A program made the position numbers and the translations under genes. From NCBI RefSeq assembly GCF_002160135.1, contig NZ_NFJZ01000009.1, positions 96,150-160,149 of the forward strand: a stretch of DNA of 64,000 nucleotides, read 5' to 3'. Under the pieces are notes generated by a model that saw only the letters and a program-made list of their open reading frames with translations, was not told the DNA's origin and ran no database searches. This document shows positions 24,027-33,011 of this stretch, one piece after another; the first letter of the stretch is position 1, and the number at the start of each line of letters is the position of its first letter. The DNA comes from Lachnoclostridium sp. An196 (GTDB lineage: Bacteria; Bacillota; Clostridia; Lachnospirales; Lachnospiraceae).

Positions 24027-25381
24027 TGAAGTACACCCCCCACGACTACCAAACCAGGGCCACCAACTTCATCCTGGAGCACCCGAAGGCCGGGATGCTG
24101 CTGGAGATGGGACTCGGCAAGACTGTCATCACCATGACCGCCATCGACATCCTGATCAACGAGATGTTCGAGGTGGATCGCGTCCTGGTCATCGCGCCGA
24201 AGCGAGTGGCCGAGGACACCTGGACACGAGAGCACGCCAAGTGGGACCACCTTCGCCATCTTCGTGTCAGCAAGGTGCTGGGATCGCCGGAGCAGCGGCG
24301 CCGGGCTCTGGCCACGGACGCCGACATCTACGTCATCGGCCGCGACAACGTGGTCTGGCTGGTGGATCTCTACCAGAAGCTGAAGACCGGCTGGCCCTTC
24401 GACATGATCGTGATCGACGAGCTCTCCAGCTTCAAAAACCCCCAGGCCAAACGCTTCCGGGCTCTCCGGAAGGTCATGCCGAGGGTGAGCAGGGTCGTCG
24501 GTCTGACCGGCACCCCTTCGGCCAACGGTCTCATGGATCTCTGGGCTGAGATCTACCTGCTGGACCGTGGCGAGCGGCTGGGCCAGACGCTGGGAGCCTA
24601 CCGCGAGAAATACTTCCGGCCGGGAGCCCGGAACGGCTACATCGTCTTCAAGTGGGAGCCCCTTCGGGGAGCCAGGGAGAAGATCGAGGCCGCCATCAGC
24701 GACATCTGCATCAGCATGAGCGCGGCCGACTACCTGAAGCTGCCGAAGCGGATCGACAACCGGATCCCGGTCAAGCTGAGCCCCCAGGAGATGAAGCAGT
24801 ACAAGACCATGGAGGCCGAGCAGCTGCTTCACATCGACGACGAGGACGTGGTCGCTCTGAACGCAGCCGCCGTGATGACCAAGCTCCTACAGATCGCCAA
24901 CGGCAGCGTCTACTCCCACGAGGGCAACGTCGTCCGGCTGCATGATGCAAAGCTGGAGGCGCTGCTGGAGATCATCGACACCACCGACAGCCCCGTCCTG
25001 GTATTTTACAGCTACAAGCACGACCTGGCCGCCATCCAGGCAGCGATCCCAGGAGCCCGGACGCTGGACGGCCCGGAGGACATCGCAGAGTGGAACGCTG
25101 GCAATGTCCAGGTGCTCCTGGCGCATCCGGCCAGCGTGGGCTATGGACTCAACCTTCAGGAAGGCGGCCACGTGATCGTGTGGTACGGTCTGACCTGGAG
25201 CCTGGAACTCTACCAGCAGGCCAACGCCCGCCTCTACCGGCAGGGCCAGGAACGGCCGGTTATTATACACCATCTGATCGCGGAGGGCACCGTAGACGAG
25301 CAGGTCATGGACGCCCTGGAGGCTAAGGACACGAGCCAGGCGGCTCTGATGGCAGCACTGAAAGAAAGGAGAACGCAATGA
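24026..25381 (+). CDS. SNF2-family DEAD-like helicase
   Basis: A 451-residue superfamily 2 ATPase. Motif I is MGLGKTVITMTA near residue 28, motif II is VIDELSSFKNP near 130, and the C-terminal helicase motif VI is QANARLYRQGQERPVIIHHL near 398. Coupled by overlap to the VRR-NUC nuclease, with which it probably works on replication or recombination intermediates. Confidence 0.9.
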   Translation: MKYTPHDYQTRATNFILEHPKAGMLLEMGLGKTVITMTAIDILINEMFEVDRVLVIAPKRVAEDTWTREHAKWDHLRHLRVSKVLGSPEQRRRALATDADIYVIGRDNVVWLVDLYQKLKTGWPFDMIVIDELSSFKNPQAKRFRALRKVMPRVSRVVGLTGTPSANGLMDLWAEIYLLDRGERLGQTLGAYREKYFRPGARNGYIVFKWEPLRGAREKIEAAISDICISMSAADYLKLPKRIDNRIPVKLSPQEMKQYKTMEAEQLLHIDDEDVVALNAAAVMTKLLQIANGSVYSHEGNVVRLHDAKLEALLEIIDTTDSPVLVFYSYKHDLAAIQAAIPGARTLDGPEDIAEWNAGNVQVLLAHPASVGYGLNLQEGGHVIVWYGLTWSLELYQQANARLYRQGQERPVIIHHLIAEGTVDEQVMDALEAKDTSQAALMAALKERRTQ

Positions 25382-25584
25382 GCGACCCAAGAAGAAACGA
25401 GGAAGGCTATCTCGATCTGACAGCCTACCACGGAACCAAAAGCATCATACAAGAAGAAAATGAGGCCGAGCGCAAGAGCAAGGACCTGATCCACACCTTC
25501 CGCCTGCTGGCCGACATGGCCGGCTTTGAAATAGTCGGCCGCATCACGATAAAACACAAAAAGACAGGGAGGGTTTTCAGATGA
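25378..25584 (+). CDS. Small conserved-looking phage protein, unknown
   Basis: A 68-residue soluble protein, overlapping both neighbours by four bases. The N-terminus is polar (MSDPRRNEEGYLDLTAYHGT); the C-terminus ends with a short strand-rich stretch GFEIVGRITIKHKKTGRVFR. No known function. Confidence 0.65.
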   Translation: MSDPRRNEEGYLDLTAYHGTKSIIQEENEAERKSKDLIHTFRLLADMAGFEIVGRITIKHKKTGRVFR

Positions 25585-25910
25585 TCGGATATTTAAGCGG
25601 CCCCATTACGGGCCATAAAGACTACAGGCGTCAGTTTGCGAAGGCTGCCGCCGCGCTGAAGGAGATGGGCTACAACGTCATCAACCCCGCCGAGCTGGGA
25701 GCGGCTCTCCCTCTCGACCAGATGAGCTACGAGGACATCATGAAGATCGACATGGAGCTCCTGGCCACTGCCGACTACCTGGTGCAGCTTCCAGGCTGGG
25801 AGGACTCGAAGGGAGCCAACCGCGAGCTGGGCTTCGCCCTGGGCACTGACAAGATCGTCGTGGGCCTGGAGCAGCTTCTCACAAAGGAGGTAGCACTGCC
25901 ATGGACCTAA
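25581..25910 (+). CDS. DUF4406 protein (nucleoside deoxyribosyltransferase-like fold)
   Basis: A 109-residue protein with the DUF4406 pattern: YLSGPITGHKDYRRQFAKAA at the start, then GYNVINPAELG, DADYL-like ATADYLVQLPGWEDSKGANRELGFA. The fold is that of nucleoside 2-deoxyribosyltransferases, which move deoxyribose between bases; phage members might act on nucleotides, but this is not proven. It overlaps both neighbours. Confidence 0.78.
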   Translation: MIGYLSGPITGHKDYRRQFAKAAAALKEMGYNVINPAELGAALPLDQMSYEDIMKIDMELLATADYLVQLPGWEDSKGANRELGFALGTDKIVVGLEQLLTKEVALPWT

Positions 25911-26317
25911 ACGAGACTTATGACTTCCTGATGCAGATCCGCCGCAAGGAGATCATCATCAGACGGAAAGAGACCCAGCGGGACGAGCTGAGGGCCTGCC
26001 TGCTGCCTGGCGCCATCCGCTATGACCGTGACAGGGTCCAGAGCACTCCGACCGATAAGATGGCCGACGTCATCGCCAGAGTGGACGAGCTGGACCGAGA
26101 GATCGAGCAGCTCCGGCGTGAGAAGGCCTCCCTGGTCATCGAGATCAGCGACGCCATCGAGACGCTGGAGGACGACTACGAGAGGACCGTGCTGACCGAG
26201 TTCTACATAGCACGGGCACCAATGACCGAGGTGGCCGACGCCATCAACTACAGCGTCCGCAGGGCGTATCATTTCAGGAAGATGGGCGTCACCCATCTGG
26301 GGGAGGTTTTAGGATGA
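25901..26317 (+). CDS. ArpU/DUF1492-like late-gene transcription regulator
   Basis: A 138-residue protein with an N-terminal helical region and a C-terminal sigma-4-like helix-turn-helix (LTEFYIARAPMTEVADAINYSVRRAYHFRK). It resembles DUF1492/ArpU/RinA proteins that switch on late phage genes. It sits near the end of the early operon, just before the terminase genes and their candidate promoter, which fits that role. Start has AAAGGAGG; it overlaps the upstream gene by ten bases. Confidence 0.75.
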   Translation: MDLNETYDFLMQIRRKEIIIRRKETQRDELRACLLPGAIRYDRDRVQSTPTDKMADVIARVDELDREIEQLRREKASLVIEISDAIETLEDDYERTVLTEFYIARAPMTEVADAINYSVRRAYHFRKMGVTHLGEVLG

Positions 26318-27063
26318 TACGACTCCTGCATGGCGACTGTCTGGCAATGCTGAAAGAGGTGGAGCCTGGCAGCGTGGACCTGATCCTCTGCGATCCTCCC
26401 TACTCCTCCGGCGGAACTCATGCCGGCGACCGCAAGGCCAGCACGACGGCCAAGTACACCGACAACGACTTCAACGGGGCCGCCAGGCTCCCGGCCTTCT
26501 CCGGCGATAACATGGACCAGCGGAGCTTCACGGCCTTTATGCGATGGGTGTGCAGCGAGCTGAGGCAAAAGACAAGGGAGGGGGGGATCCTGGAGATGTT
26601 CGTGGACTGGAGAAACCTCCCCGCGATGACGGACGCCGTGCAGATGGCCGGCTGGGTGTGGAGGGGCGTCGTCGTATGGGACAAGGGCATCAGCAGAAAC
26701 CAGCCGGGACGCTTCCGGAACGACTGCGAGTTCGTGGTCTGGTGCTCTAATGGCGATCTGCCTATTGACTGGAAGGCTGCTAAAGGCACCAAGGCCTTGC
26801 CGGGCGTCTACCATGTCCCCATAGTGGCGCCGAAGCAGCGCTTCCATCAGACTGAGAAGCCCGTGGAGTTGTTGGAGAGCCTTCTGGCCATCTGTCCCCC
26901 GGGCGGCACTGTTCTGGACGCCTTCATGGGATCAGGCAGCACCGGCGTGGCGGCCGTTAAAACCGGCCGGAGCTTCATCGGGATGGAACTGTCCGACCAA
27001 TACTTCGACACGGCCACCAAGCGCATCCAGGAGGCCGAGGACGAGCTGCTGAACGACTTTTAG
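26314..27063 (+). CDS. Orphan DNA methyltransferase (DPPY type)
   Basis: A 249-residue N6-adenine (or N4-cytosine) methyltransferase of the beta group: the catalytic motif DPPY is at residues 27-30 and the SAM-binding motif (LDAFMGSGSTGVAAVKTGRS) is near residue 205, the permuted order of that group. TEKPVELLESLL precedes it. No restriction enzyme gene is nearby, so it probably protects phage DNA or regulates. ATGA overlap with the upstream gene. Confidence 0.9.
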   Translation: MIRLLHGDCLAMLKEVEPGSVDLILCDPPYSSGGTHAGDRKASTTAKYTDNDFNGAARLPAFSGDNMDQRSFTAFMRWVCSELRQKTREGGILEMFVDWRNLPAMTDAVQMAGWVWRGVVVWDKGISRNQPGRFRNDCEFVVWCSNGDLPIDWKAAKGTKALPGVYHVPIVAPKQRFHQTEKPVELLESLLAICPPGGTVLDAFMGSGSTGVAAVKTGRSFIGMELSDQYFDTATKRIQEAEDELLNDF

Positions 27064-27092
27064 AAAGTCGGCGAACATTGCAAATCAGAATG

Positions 27093-27101
27093 TGTTATAC
27101 T
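27093..27101 (+). promoter_or_regulatory. Extended -10 promoter candidate for the late operon
   Basis: TGTTATACT: a TG extension one base before TATACT (27096-27101). No convincing -35 is seen, which would suit a promoter needing the upstream ArpU-like activator. Confidence 0.4.
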
Positions 27102-27118
27102 GGTAAAGTGGACGAATG

Positions 27119-27147
27119 AGAGCAGGACCAAGAGGGCCTGCTCTTTT
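27119..27147 (+). terminator. Hairpin ahead of terS
   Basis: Stem AGAGCAGG (27119-27126) with CCTGCTCT (27137-27144), then TTTA. It lies 18 bases after the candidate late promoter, so it could terminate early transcripts or be a site of antitermination control. Confidence 0.55.
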
Positions 27148-27184
27148 ACGTTTACCGAAACGACGAATAGGAGGCGGCGAGACC

Positions 27185-27886
27185 ATGCCAAAAGCAAGGA
27201 ACTCGAAAGTGGACGAGGCCCTTGCATTGTATCGGCAGGGCCTTAAACTCATAGAAATATCCCGGAAGCTGGACATCCCGGAGGGGACTGTCCGCCGATG
27301 GAAATGCACCTACAAATGGGACGCCCCCGAAGAAACCGAGCGCTCGCAACCTAAAAAACCGAACGCTCGCAAACGAGGAGGGCAGCCAGGTAACAAGAAC
27401 GCCACCGGGCCCCCCGGTAACAAGAACGCCGAGAAGTTCGGCTTCCTGTCCAAGTATCTGCCGGAGGAGACGCTGGAGCTGCTGCATCTCACAGCTGACT
27501 CCTCTCCCTTGGATCTCCTATGGACCCAGATCCAGCTGGCCTACGCTGCCATCATCCGGGCCCAGAAAATCGCCTACGTCAAAGACGCTGAAGACAAGAC
27601 CATCGAGAAGATCGAGGATCGCAGCGGCGCCGAGTCCTGGGGCGAGAAGTGGGAAGTCCAGCAGGCCTGGGACAAGCAAGCCAACTTTATGAAGGCTCAG
27701 GCACGCGCTCAGAGTGAGCTCCGGGGCCTAATCAAACAATACGATGAGATGCTGCACAAGGACTGGGAGGCAGCGACGGAGGAACAGAAAGCACGCCTGC
27801 AGCTGCTGAAGGCGAAGCTGAACGACGGCTCCGATGACGCGGGGAAGGTGGTGATCATCAATGACACGCACGACCCGCATCAGTGA
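27185..27886 (+). CDS. terS: Terminase small subunit
   Basis: A 233-residue DNA-recognition subunit of the packaging motor. The N-terminal helix-turn-helix (LALYRQGLKLIEISRKLDIP, EGTVRRWKCTYKW) is typical, followed by a basic linker with a duplicated GNKNA segment (GNKNATGPPGNKNAEK) and a helical oligomerisation part. ATG 27185 is preceded by GGAGGCG. It overlaps terL by 26 bases. Confidence 0.85.
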   Translation: MPKARNSKVDEALALYRQGLKLIEISRKLDIPEGTVRRWKCTYKWDAPEETERSQPKKPNARKRGGQPGNKNATGPPGNKNAEKFGFLSKYLPEETLELLHLTADSSPLDLLWTQIQLAYAAIIRAQKIAYVKDAEDKTIEKIEDRSGAESWGEKWEVQQAWDKQANFMKAQARAQSELRGLIKQYDEMLHKDWEAATEEQKARLQLLKAKLNDGSDDAGKVVIINDTHDPHQ

Positions 27887-29216
27887 CCTGATCATCCCGA
27901 AGTTCTGGCCGGCCTTCAATGACCGGGAGCACACGCACAAGATCCTGACCTCTGGGCGAGCAGGCACCAAGTCCTCAGAGGCTGCCATCGAGGTCGTGTA
28001 TAAGATCGTCAGCGAGGAAGACTGCTCCGCCGTGGTCATCCGGAAGCGCCACAACAAGCTCCGGAAAACGGTCTACAAAGAAATCAAGCGAGCCATCAAG
28101 CGCCTGGGGCTGCCGGAGAGCCTGTTCAAGATCACGGTCAGCCCCATGGAAATCACATACAAGCCAAACGGCAACACCATCTACTTCACCGGATCCGACA
28201 GCATAGACGACACCAAGGGCATCATCGACGAGAACAAGCCCATCAAGATCGTCCTGCTGGACGAGGTCAGCGAGTTCTTCACTGACGGCGAGGGCGAGGA
28301 CGAGCTCCAGAACATCGAGGCGACCTTCATCAGAGGCAACGCCGAGGGCTTCCAGATGCTCTACCTCTACAACCCACCGAAGAACCCCAACGCCCCCGTG
28401 GTGGTCTGGTGCCGGAAGATGGAGAAGCGCCCGGACTGCATCCACGTCCATGTGGACTACCGGGACGTCCCTCCTGACTGGCTGGGTGCCAAGCTGATCG
28501 AGTCCGCTGAGATCCTCCGGGAGCTCGACGAGCGGCAGTGGCGCTGGCTCTGGCTGGGGCTCTCCATCGGCGTCGATGAACTGATCTATTATATGTTCGG
28601 CGATGCTTCCATCGCCCGACCGTCGCAGGAGCGCTACCGGATCATCGGCGTCGGCGTGGACTATGGCCAGCAGAACGCCACCACCTACCAGGCGGCGGGG
28701 CTCAATGAGTCGCTGCACCGGCTGGAGGGCCTGGGCGAATATTATCACAGCGGCCGGGAGTCCGGCACGCAGAAAAGCCCGAGCGAATACGCCAAGGACT
28801 TCGTCAAGTTCCTGGACGAGCTGCATGAGACCTACTCATGCAGCTATTTTTATACCTTCATCGACCCCTCGGCCCGTGGTCTGATGGAGGAGATCAAGCG
28901 GGCCACCAGGGGCATCGGCTACAACGTGCTGATCCGCGACGCCGAGAACGACGTGGCGCTGGGGATCTCCCGAGTGCAGAAGCTCCTGACCTTCAAGATG
29001 ATGACCGTGTCGCCAGACCAGGAGAACGCCGTCCGGGAGTTCGGTCTCTATGAGTACGACAAGAAAAGCATCGAGAGGGGCCGCGAGGAGCCCGTGAAGC
29101 AGGACGATCATGGCATGGACGCCATCCGCTACCTGGTCATGGGAATGTGGTCGAAAATCAAGAACTACCTGCCCGTTAGGGATAAAGAGGAGGAGCCGGA
29201 AGGAGTCATAAAATGA
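27861..29216 (+). CDS. terL: Terminase large subunit (PBSX family)
   Basis: A 451-residue packaging ATPase/nuclease. Walker A-like LTSGRAGTKSSEAA near residue 31, Walker B KIVLLDEVSEF near 129, and the RNase H-like nuclease acidic residues in GVGVDYG (near 265), YTFIDPSARG (near 330) and DDHGMDAIRY near the end. It pumps DNA into the prohead and cuts it. It overlaps terS and, by ATGA, the portal gene. Confidence 0.94.
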   Translation: MTRTTRISDLIIPKFWPAFNDREHTHKILTSGRAGTKSSEAAIEVVYKIVSEEDCSAVVIRKRHNKLRKTVYKEIKRAIKRLGLPESLFKITVSPMEITYKPNGNTIYFTGSDSIDDTKGIIDENKPIKIVLLDEVSEFFTDGEGEDELQNIEATFIRGNAEGFQMLYLYNPPKNPNAPVVVWCRKMEKRPDCIHVHVDYRDVPPDWLGAKLIESAEILRELDERQWRWLWLGLSIGVDELIYYMFGDASIARPSQERYRIIGVGVDYGQQNATTYQAAGLNESLHRLEGLGEYYHSGRESGTQKSPSEYAKDFVKFLDELHETYSCSYFYTFIDPSARGLMEEIKRATRGIGYNVLIRDAENDVALGISRVQKLLTFKMMTVSPDQENAVREFGLYEYDKKSIERGREEPVKQDDHGMDAIRYLVMGMWSKIKNYLPVRDKEEEPEGVIK

Positions 29217-30661
29217 ACATTTTCGAGTATTTCAAAAAGAAGGGCATCGACACCATCGACAGCTCCTTCTACAGCAAGATCGCCATGTGGGACAGCTGGT
29301 ACAGGGCGAACGTCAAGCGCTTCCACCAGTACCGTGTCTACCATGGCACCGGGCAGTATGAGCGCTGCCATCGCAAGAGCCTGGGCATGGCGAAGAAGAT
29401 CTGCGAGGACATCAGCGACCTGCTGCTGAACGAGCGCGTCACCATCACCATCAAGGACGAGGCCACGGCCAAGTTCGTCCGCAGCGTTCTCGATGCTGCG
29501 AACTTCACCGTGCAGGGCAACGAGTACCAGGAGCGCAAGGCTGCCTGCGGCACCGTGGCCTATGTCCCGTATTTGACCAACATGGAAGTGGCCGAAGACG
29601 GCAGCGTCCTGAGCGCTGACATCAAGCTGGACTATGTGGTGGCCAAGAACATCTACCCCACAGCCTGGGAGAACTCCAGGATCACCGAGGTCATCTTCGC
29701 ATTTCCGAAGACATACAAGCGCAAGAAGTACGTCCAGCTCCAGCACCACAAGCTGGAGCCCTGGCAGGACGAGGACGGCAACGATCTCGGCTATCAGTAC
29801 GTCATCGAGAACAGCGTCGTGGAGTGCTCCTCCGGTGCTGGCCGAGATCTGACGCCCGCTGAGTGGAACGCGATCCCGCACTTCGAGGGCCTGGCTGCCA
29901 GAGTCGAGACCGGCTCCAACCAGCCCCAGTTCATCATCGACAAGCTGAACATCGCGAACAATGTGGACGAGGACGACACCAACCCGATGGGCGTGGCGCT
30001 TTTCGCCAACAGCATCGACGTCCTGGCCAAGATCGACCTGGAGTACGACAGCTACGCCAACGAGTTCACCCTCGGCCGCAAGCGCATCTTCGTGGCGCCT
30101 GAGATGCTGACCGACGCCAACGGCTCCCAGGTATTCGACCCCGACGACAGCGTCTTCTACACGCTGCCGGAGGACTACTTCAAGAACACCAAGGAAGCGC
30201 TGCATGAGGTCAACATGGAGCTGAGGACCGAGCAGCACGAGCAGGCCATCAACAACGACCTGAACCTGCTCTCCTTCAAGTGCGGCTTCGGCACCCAGTA
30301 TTACCGCTTCGAGCGCGGCACGGTCGCGACGGCCACCCAGGTCATCAGCGAAAACTCCGATATGTACCGCACGATCCGCAAGCATGAGATCATCCTCCAG
30401 GACGTTCTCACCGATCTGATCCGCACGATCATCCGCCTGGGCAAGACTGCCAACGTGCCCGGCCTGGTGGAGAACACCGACATCGTGATCGACTTCGACG
30501 ACTCCATCATCGAAGACAAGCAGACGGAAAGAGCCGAGGACCGCAAAGACGTCGCCATGGGCGCCATGGGCCTGCCGGAGTACCGCGCGAAGTGGTACGG
30601 CGAGACGGAGGAGGTCGCAGCCGGCAAGCTGCCTGACCAGTCCGCCGGCGTTCTGATGTAA
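29213..30661 (+). CDS. Portal protein (SPP1 gp6-like)
   Basis: A 482-residue portal, the dodecameric ring through which DNA enters the head. Features of the SPP1 gp6 family include NIFEYFKKKGIDTID, the long wing region, LALG-like IPHFEGLAARVETG and a C-terminal helical region with ATATQVISENSDMYRTIRKH. Position after terL and before the minor head gene is standard. Confidence 0.9.
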   Translation: MNIFEYFKKKGIDTIDSSFYSKIAMWDSWYRANVKRFHQYRVYHGTGQYERCHRKSLGMAKKICEDISDLLLNERVTITIKDEATAKFVRSVLDAANFTVQGNEYQERKAACGTVAYVPYLTNMEVAEDGSVLSADIKLDYVVAKNIYPTAWENSRITEVIFAFPKTYKRKKYVQLQHHKLEPWQDEDGNDLGYQYVIENSVVECSSGAGRDLTPAEWNAIPHFEGLAARVETGSNQPQFIIDKLNIANNVDEDDTNPMGVALFANSIDVLAKIDLEYDSYANEFTLGRKRIFVAPEMLTDANGSQVFDPDDSVFYTLPEDYFKNTKEALHEVNMELRTEQHEQAINNDLNLLSFKCGFGTQYYRFERGTVATATQVISENSDMYRTIRKHEIILQDVLTDLIRTIIRLGKTANVPGLVENTDIVIDFDDSIIEDKQTERAEDRKDVAMGAMGLPEYRAKWYGETEEVAAGKLPDQSAGVLM

Positions 30662-31986
30662 TGGATCAGAGCTACCACGACCTACTGGCTGCCGGCGTCG
30701 AGAAGCGCTTCCGGGACCTGGAGATGGCGATCATGGACGACATCATCCGCCGGATCCGGAAGGCCGGCACAATCACCGACTCGGCCGACTGGCAGATCCA
30801 GCGCCTCATCATCCTGGGCAACAGCACCCAGGACATCGAGGACCTGATCCGGAAGGCCGTGGACGGAAACGAGGAGGAAGTCCGCCGGCTCTACGCTGAG
30901 GTCATCGAGCGGGAATATACCCGCGACCGCAGCCTCTACGAGCAGATCGGCAAGGAGTTCATCCCCTACGAGCAAAACCCCGAGCTCCAGCAGATCACGG
31001 ACGCCCTGGTGCAGCAGTCCAGCGAGGAGCTCTACAACATCACCAAGAGCACCGGCTTCATGCTGGACAATGGCCACGGCGGGAAAGTCTTCACGCCCCT
31101 GGCCGATGTCTACAACGGCTACCTGGACGACGCCATCACCGGCATGGCCAACGGCGCCTACGACTACAACACGCTGGTCCGCCGCATGGTCAGCCAGATG
31201 ACAGCCTCCGGGCTCCGGACCGACCACGCCTTCAGCGATGGCGGCAGCGACTACGGCGTGGACTACGCCAGCGGCTGGCACAATCGCGTGGACGTGGCCG
31301 CCCGTCGTGCTCTGCTCACTGGCTTCGGCCAGCTCACCGGTCACGTCACTGATCTGAACGCCCAGCGGCTGGGGACCAACTACTTCGAGGTCACATGGCA
31401 CGCCGGGGCTCGTCCGGATCACGCTGCATGGCAGGGCAAGGTCTACACCAAGGAGCAGCTGACGACCAAGTGCGGCCTGGGCACCGGTCCGGGCCTGCTG
31501 GGCTGGAACTGCCGCCACACCTACTACCCCTTCATCCCCGGAGTGAGCGAGCGGCTCTACACCGACGAATGGCTGGAAGAACAGAACGCCAGGGAGAACA
31601 CTCCGCGCCGCTTCCGTGGCAAGGAGTACACCACCTACGAGGCCACCCAGAAGCAGAGGCAGATGGAGACGGCCATGAGGGCCCGGCGTGAGCAGGTGCA
31701 GCTCCTTCGTGCCGGAGGGGCTGACAAGGAAGACATCACCATCGCCCAGTGCAAGTACCAGGCCCAGCTGGAGCAGTACCGCAGCTTCTCGAAGGCGATG
31801 GGCCTGGAGGAGCAGACGGAGCGCATCTACACGGGACGCACCCCGGGCAGGATCTCACCGAGCCCGCAGGTCTACGCGCAATGGCAGGCCGAGCAGGCGG
31901 CCAAAGCGGCCAACCGTGCGAAAGAACGCGCCGAGAAGCAGCGCAGAGCGGCCCAGGACGCCGCTCAGAAGGGGGCAAGCACATGA
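30661..31986 (+). CDS. Phage minor capsid protein 2 (SPP1 gp7/Mu F-like region)
   Basis: A 441-residue minor head protein. The mid-C-terminal segment EVTWHAGARPDHAAWQGKVY and LLGWNCRHTYYPFIPG is the signature of the minor capsid 2 family, related to the Mu F/SPP1 gp7 ejected head proteins. The last 80 residues are basic and Ala-rich (RAKERAEKQRRAAQ). It begins at the portal stop and its stop overlaps the prp start (ATGA). Confidence 0.88.
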   Translation: MDQSYHDLLAAGVEKRFRDLEMAIMDDIIRRIRKAGTITDSADWQIQRLIILGNSTQDIEDLIRKAVDGNEEEVRRLYAEVIEREYTRDRSLYEQIGKEFIPYEQNPELQQITDALVQQSSEELYNITKSTGFMLDNGHGGKVFTPLADVYNGYLDDAITGMANGAYDYNTLVRRMVSQMTASGLRTDHAFSDGGSDYGVDYASGWHNRVDVAARRALLTGFGQLTGHVTDLNAQRLGTNYFEVTWHAGARPDHAAWQGKVYTKEQLTTKCGLGTGPGLLGWNCRHTYYPFIPGVSERLYTDEWLEEQNARENTPRRFRGKEYTTYEATQKQRQMETAMRARREQVQLLRAGGADKEDITIAQCKYQAQLEQYRSFSKAMGLEEQTERIYTGRTPGRISPSPQVYAQWQAEQAAKAANRAKERAEKQRRAAQDAAQKGAST

Positions 31987-32276
31987 TCCGGATAAACGTC
32001 AAGGACACCGGGATCACCGTCTCAGGGCACGCACAGCGGCTCCCTGGGGCGTCTCCCGGGCACAACATAATTTGCGCCGGCGTCTCGGCGCTGACCCTCA
32101 CACTGATCGAGGGGCTGCGCGAGGTGGCGGGCATCGAGATCCAGGAGAGCGTCAGCCCGGGCAGCACTGTCATCAGCTGGTCGGATCTGAATGAGATCGG
32201 CCAGGCGCTGGTCCGCACTTATGTCCTGGGCCTGGAAGGCATCCGGGACAGCTATGGAGAAATAACGATAATTTGA
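31983..32276 (+). CDS. prp: Prp-type cysteine protease (phage-encoded)
   Basis: A 97-residue protein of the ribosomal-processing cysteine protease family. The catalytic pair is His16 in VSGHA and Cys31 in GHNIICAGVSALTLTL. Host Prp trims a short N-terminal extension of ribosomal protein L27; the same motif is used by staphylococcal phages in capsid and scaffold proteins. Here the gene lies right before scaffold and capsid genes whose products start MKKHFNLQLF and MKKYFNLQLF, so it probably trims them. The His-Cys gap is three residues longer than in the S. aureus enzyme. ATG 31983 overlaps the upstream stop. Confidence 0.85.
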   Translation: MIRINVKDTGITVSGHAQRLPGASPGHNIICAGVSALTLTLIEGLREVAGIEIQESVSPGSTVISWSDLNEIGQALVRTYVLGLEGIRDSYGEITII

Positions 32277-32297
32277 GCGCCGCGAGGCGCTTTTATT
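32277..32297 (+). terminator. Short terminator between prp and scaffold genes
   Basis: GCGCC-gcga-GGCGC followed by TTTTATT. A 5-bp stem only, so probably partial; it may lower transcription into, or mark a processing point before, the scaffold gene. Confidence 0.5.
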
Positions 32298-32367
32298 ATG
32301 AGCAGACGCCGGGCTCTGAGCCGGCGGGAATGTTCACGACACATTACAAAAACGGAGGAATGACCCA

Positions 32368-32988
32368 ATGAAAAAGCATTTTAACCTTCAGCTCTTTGAC
32401 AACGGCGGCGAGGGCGGCTCTGGCGGAGGCCAGGGTGGAAACGCTGGGAACGGCAACGGCAGCCAGGGAAATGCCGGGAATAATGGAGGCGCCGGAGGCT
32501 ACAGCTTCCAGCAGGCCGAGGAGATCGCCCAGGCTCGTGCAGAACGCGCCGAGAAGGCCGCTCTCAGCTCCTACTTCAAGCAGCAGGGCATGAGCGAGGA
32601 GGAAATCAACCAGGCGATCAAGGACTTCAAGGCCAACCGAGAGAAGCAGCGCCCCAATGTGGACGCCATCACGAAAGAGCGCGATGACGCGCTCGCAGAA
32701 CTGGCCCAGATGAAGAACAGCCAGATCCTCGCCCAGAAGGGCGTCCGCGCTGAGGACACCGACTACGTCATGTTCAAGATCACGGCCCTGATGAAAGAGG
32801 ACAGCAAGCTCGACTTCGAGAAGGCCGCCACCAAGTTCCTGAAAGAAAACCCCCGCTTTACTACCAGCGGCAGCGGGTCCTACCGCGTGAAGACCGGCAC
32901 GGAAAGTTCCGGGGCGGGCAGCTCTGGAAATCAGAACAGCAACGACTTCATCAACGCTGCCATCCGCAGAAAAGCGGGCCGCAACTAA
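32368..32988 (+). CDS. Capsid scaffolding protein (DUF4355 type)
   Basis: A 206-residue scaffold. It begins with the Prp-like motif (MKKHFNLQLFD), then a 45-residue Gly/Asn-rich segment, a charged coiled coil (AEEIAQARAERAEKAALSSY, EEINQAIKDFKANREKQRP) and a C-terminal part with GSGSYRVKTG and the basic end IRRKAGRN, where scaffolds bind coat protein. It is immediately upstream of the capsid gene, its normal place. Shine-Dalgarno ACGGAGGAATGACC. Confidence 0.85.
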   Translation: MKKHFNLQLFDNGGEGGSGGGQGGNAGNGNGSQGNAGNNGGAGGYSFQQAEEIAQARAERAEKAALSSYFKQQGMSEEEINQAIKDFKANREKQRPNVDAITKERDDALAELAQMKNSQILAQKGVRAEDTDYVMFKITALMKEDSKLDFEKAATKFLKENPRFTTSGSGSYRVKTGTESSGAGSSGNQNSNDFINAAIRRKAGRN

Positions 32989-33011
32989 CAAAATTATGGA
33001 GGAATAACCAC

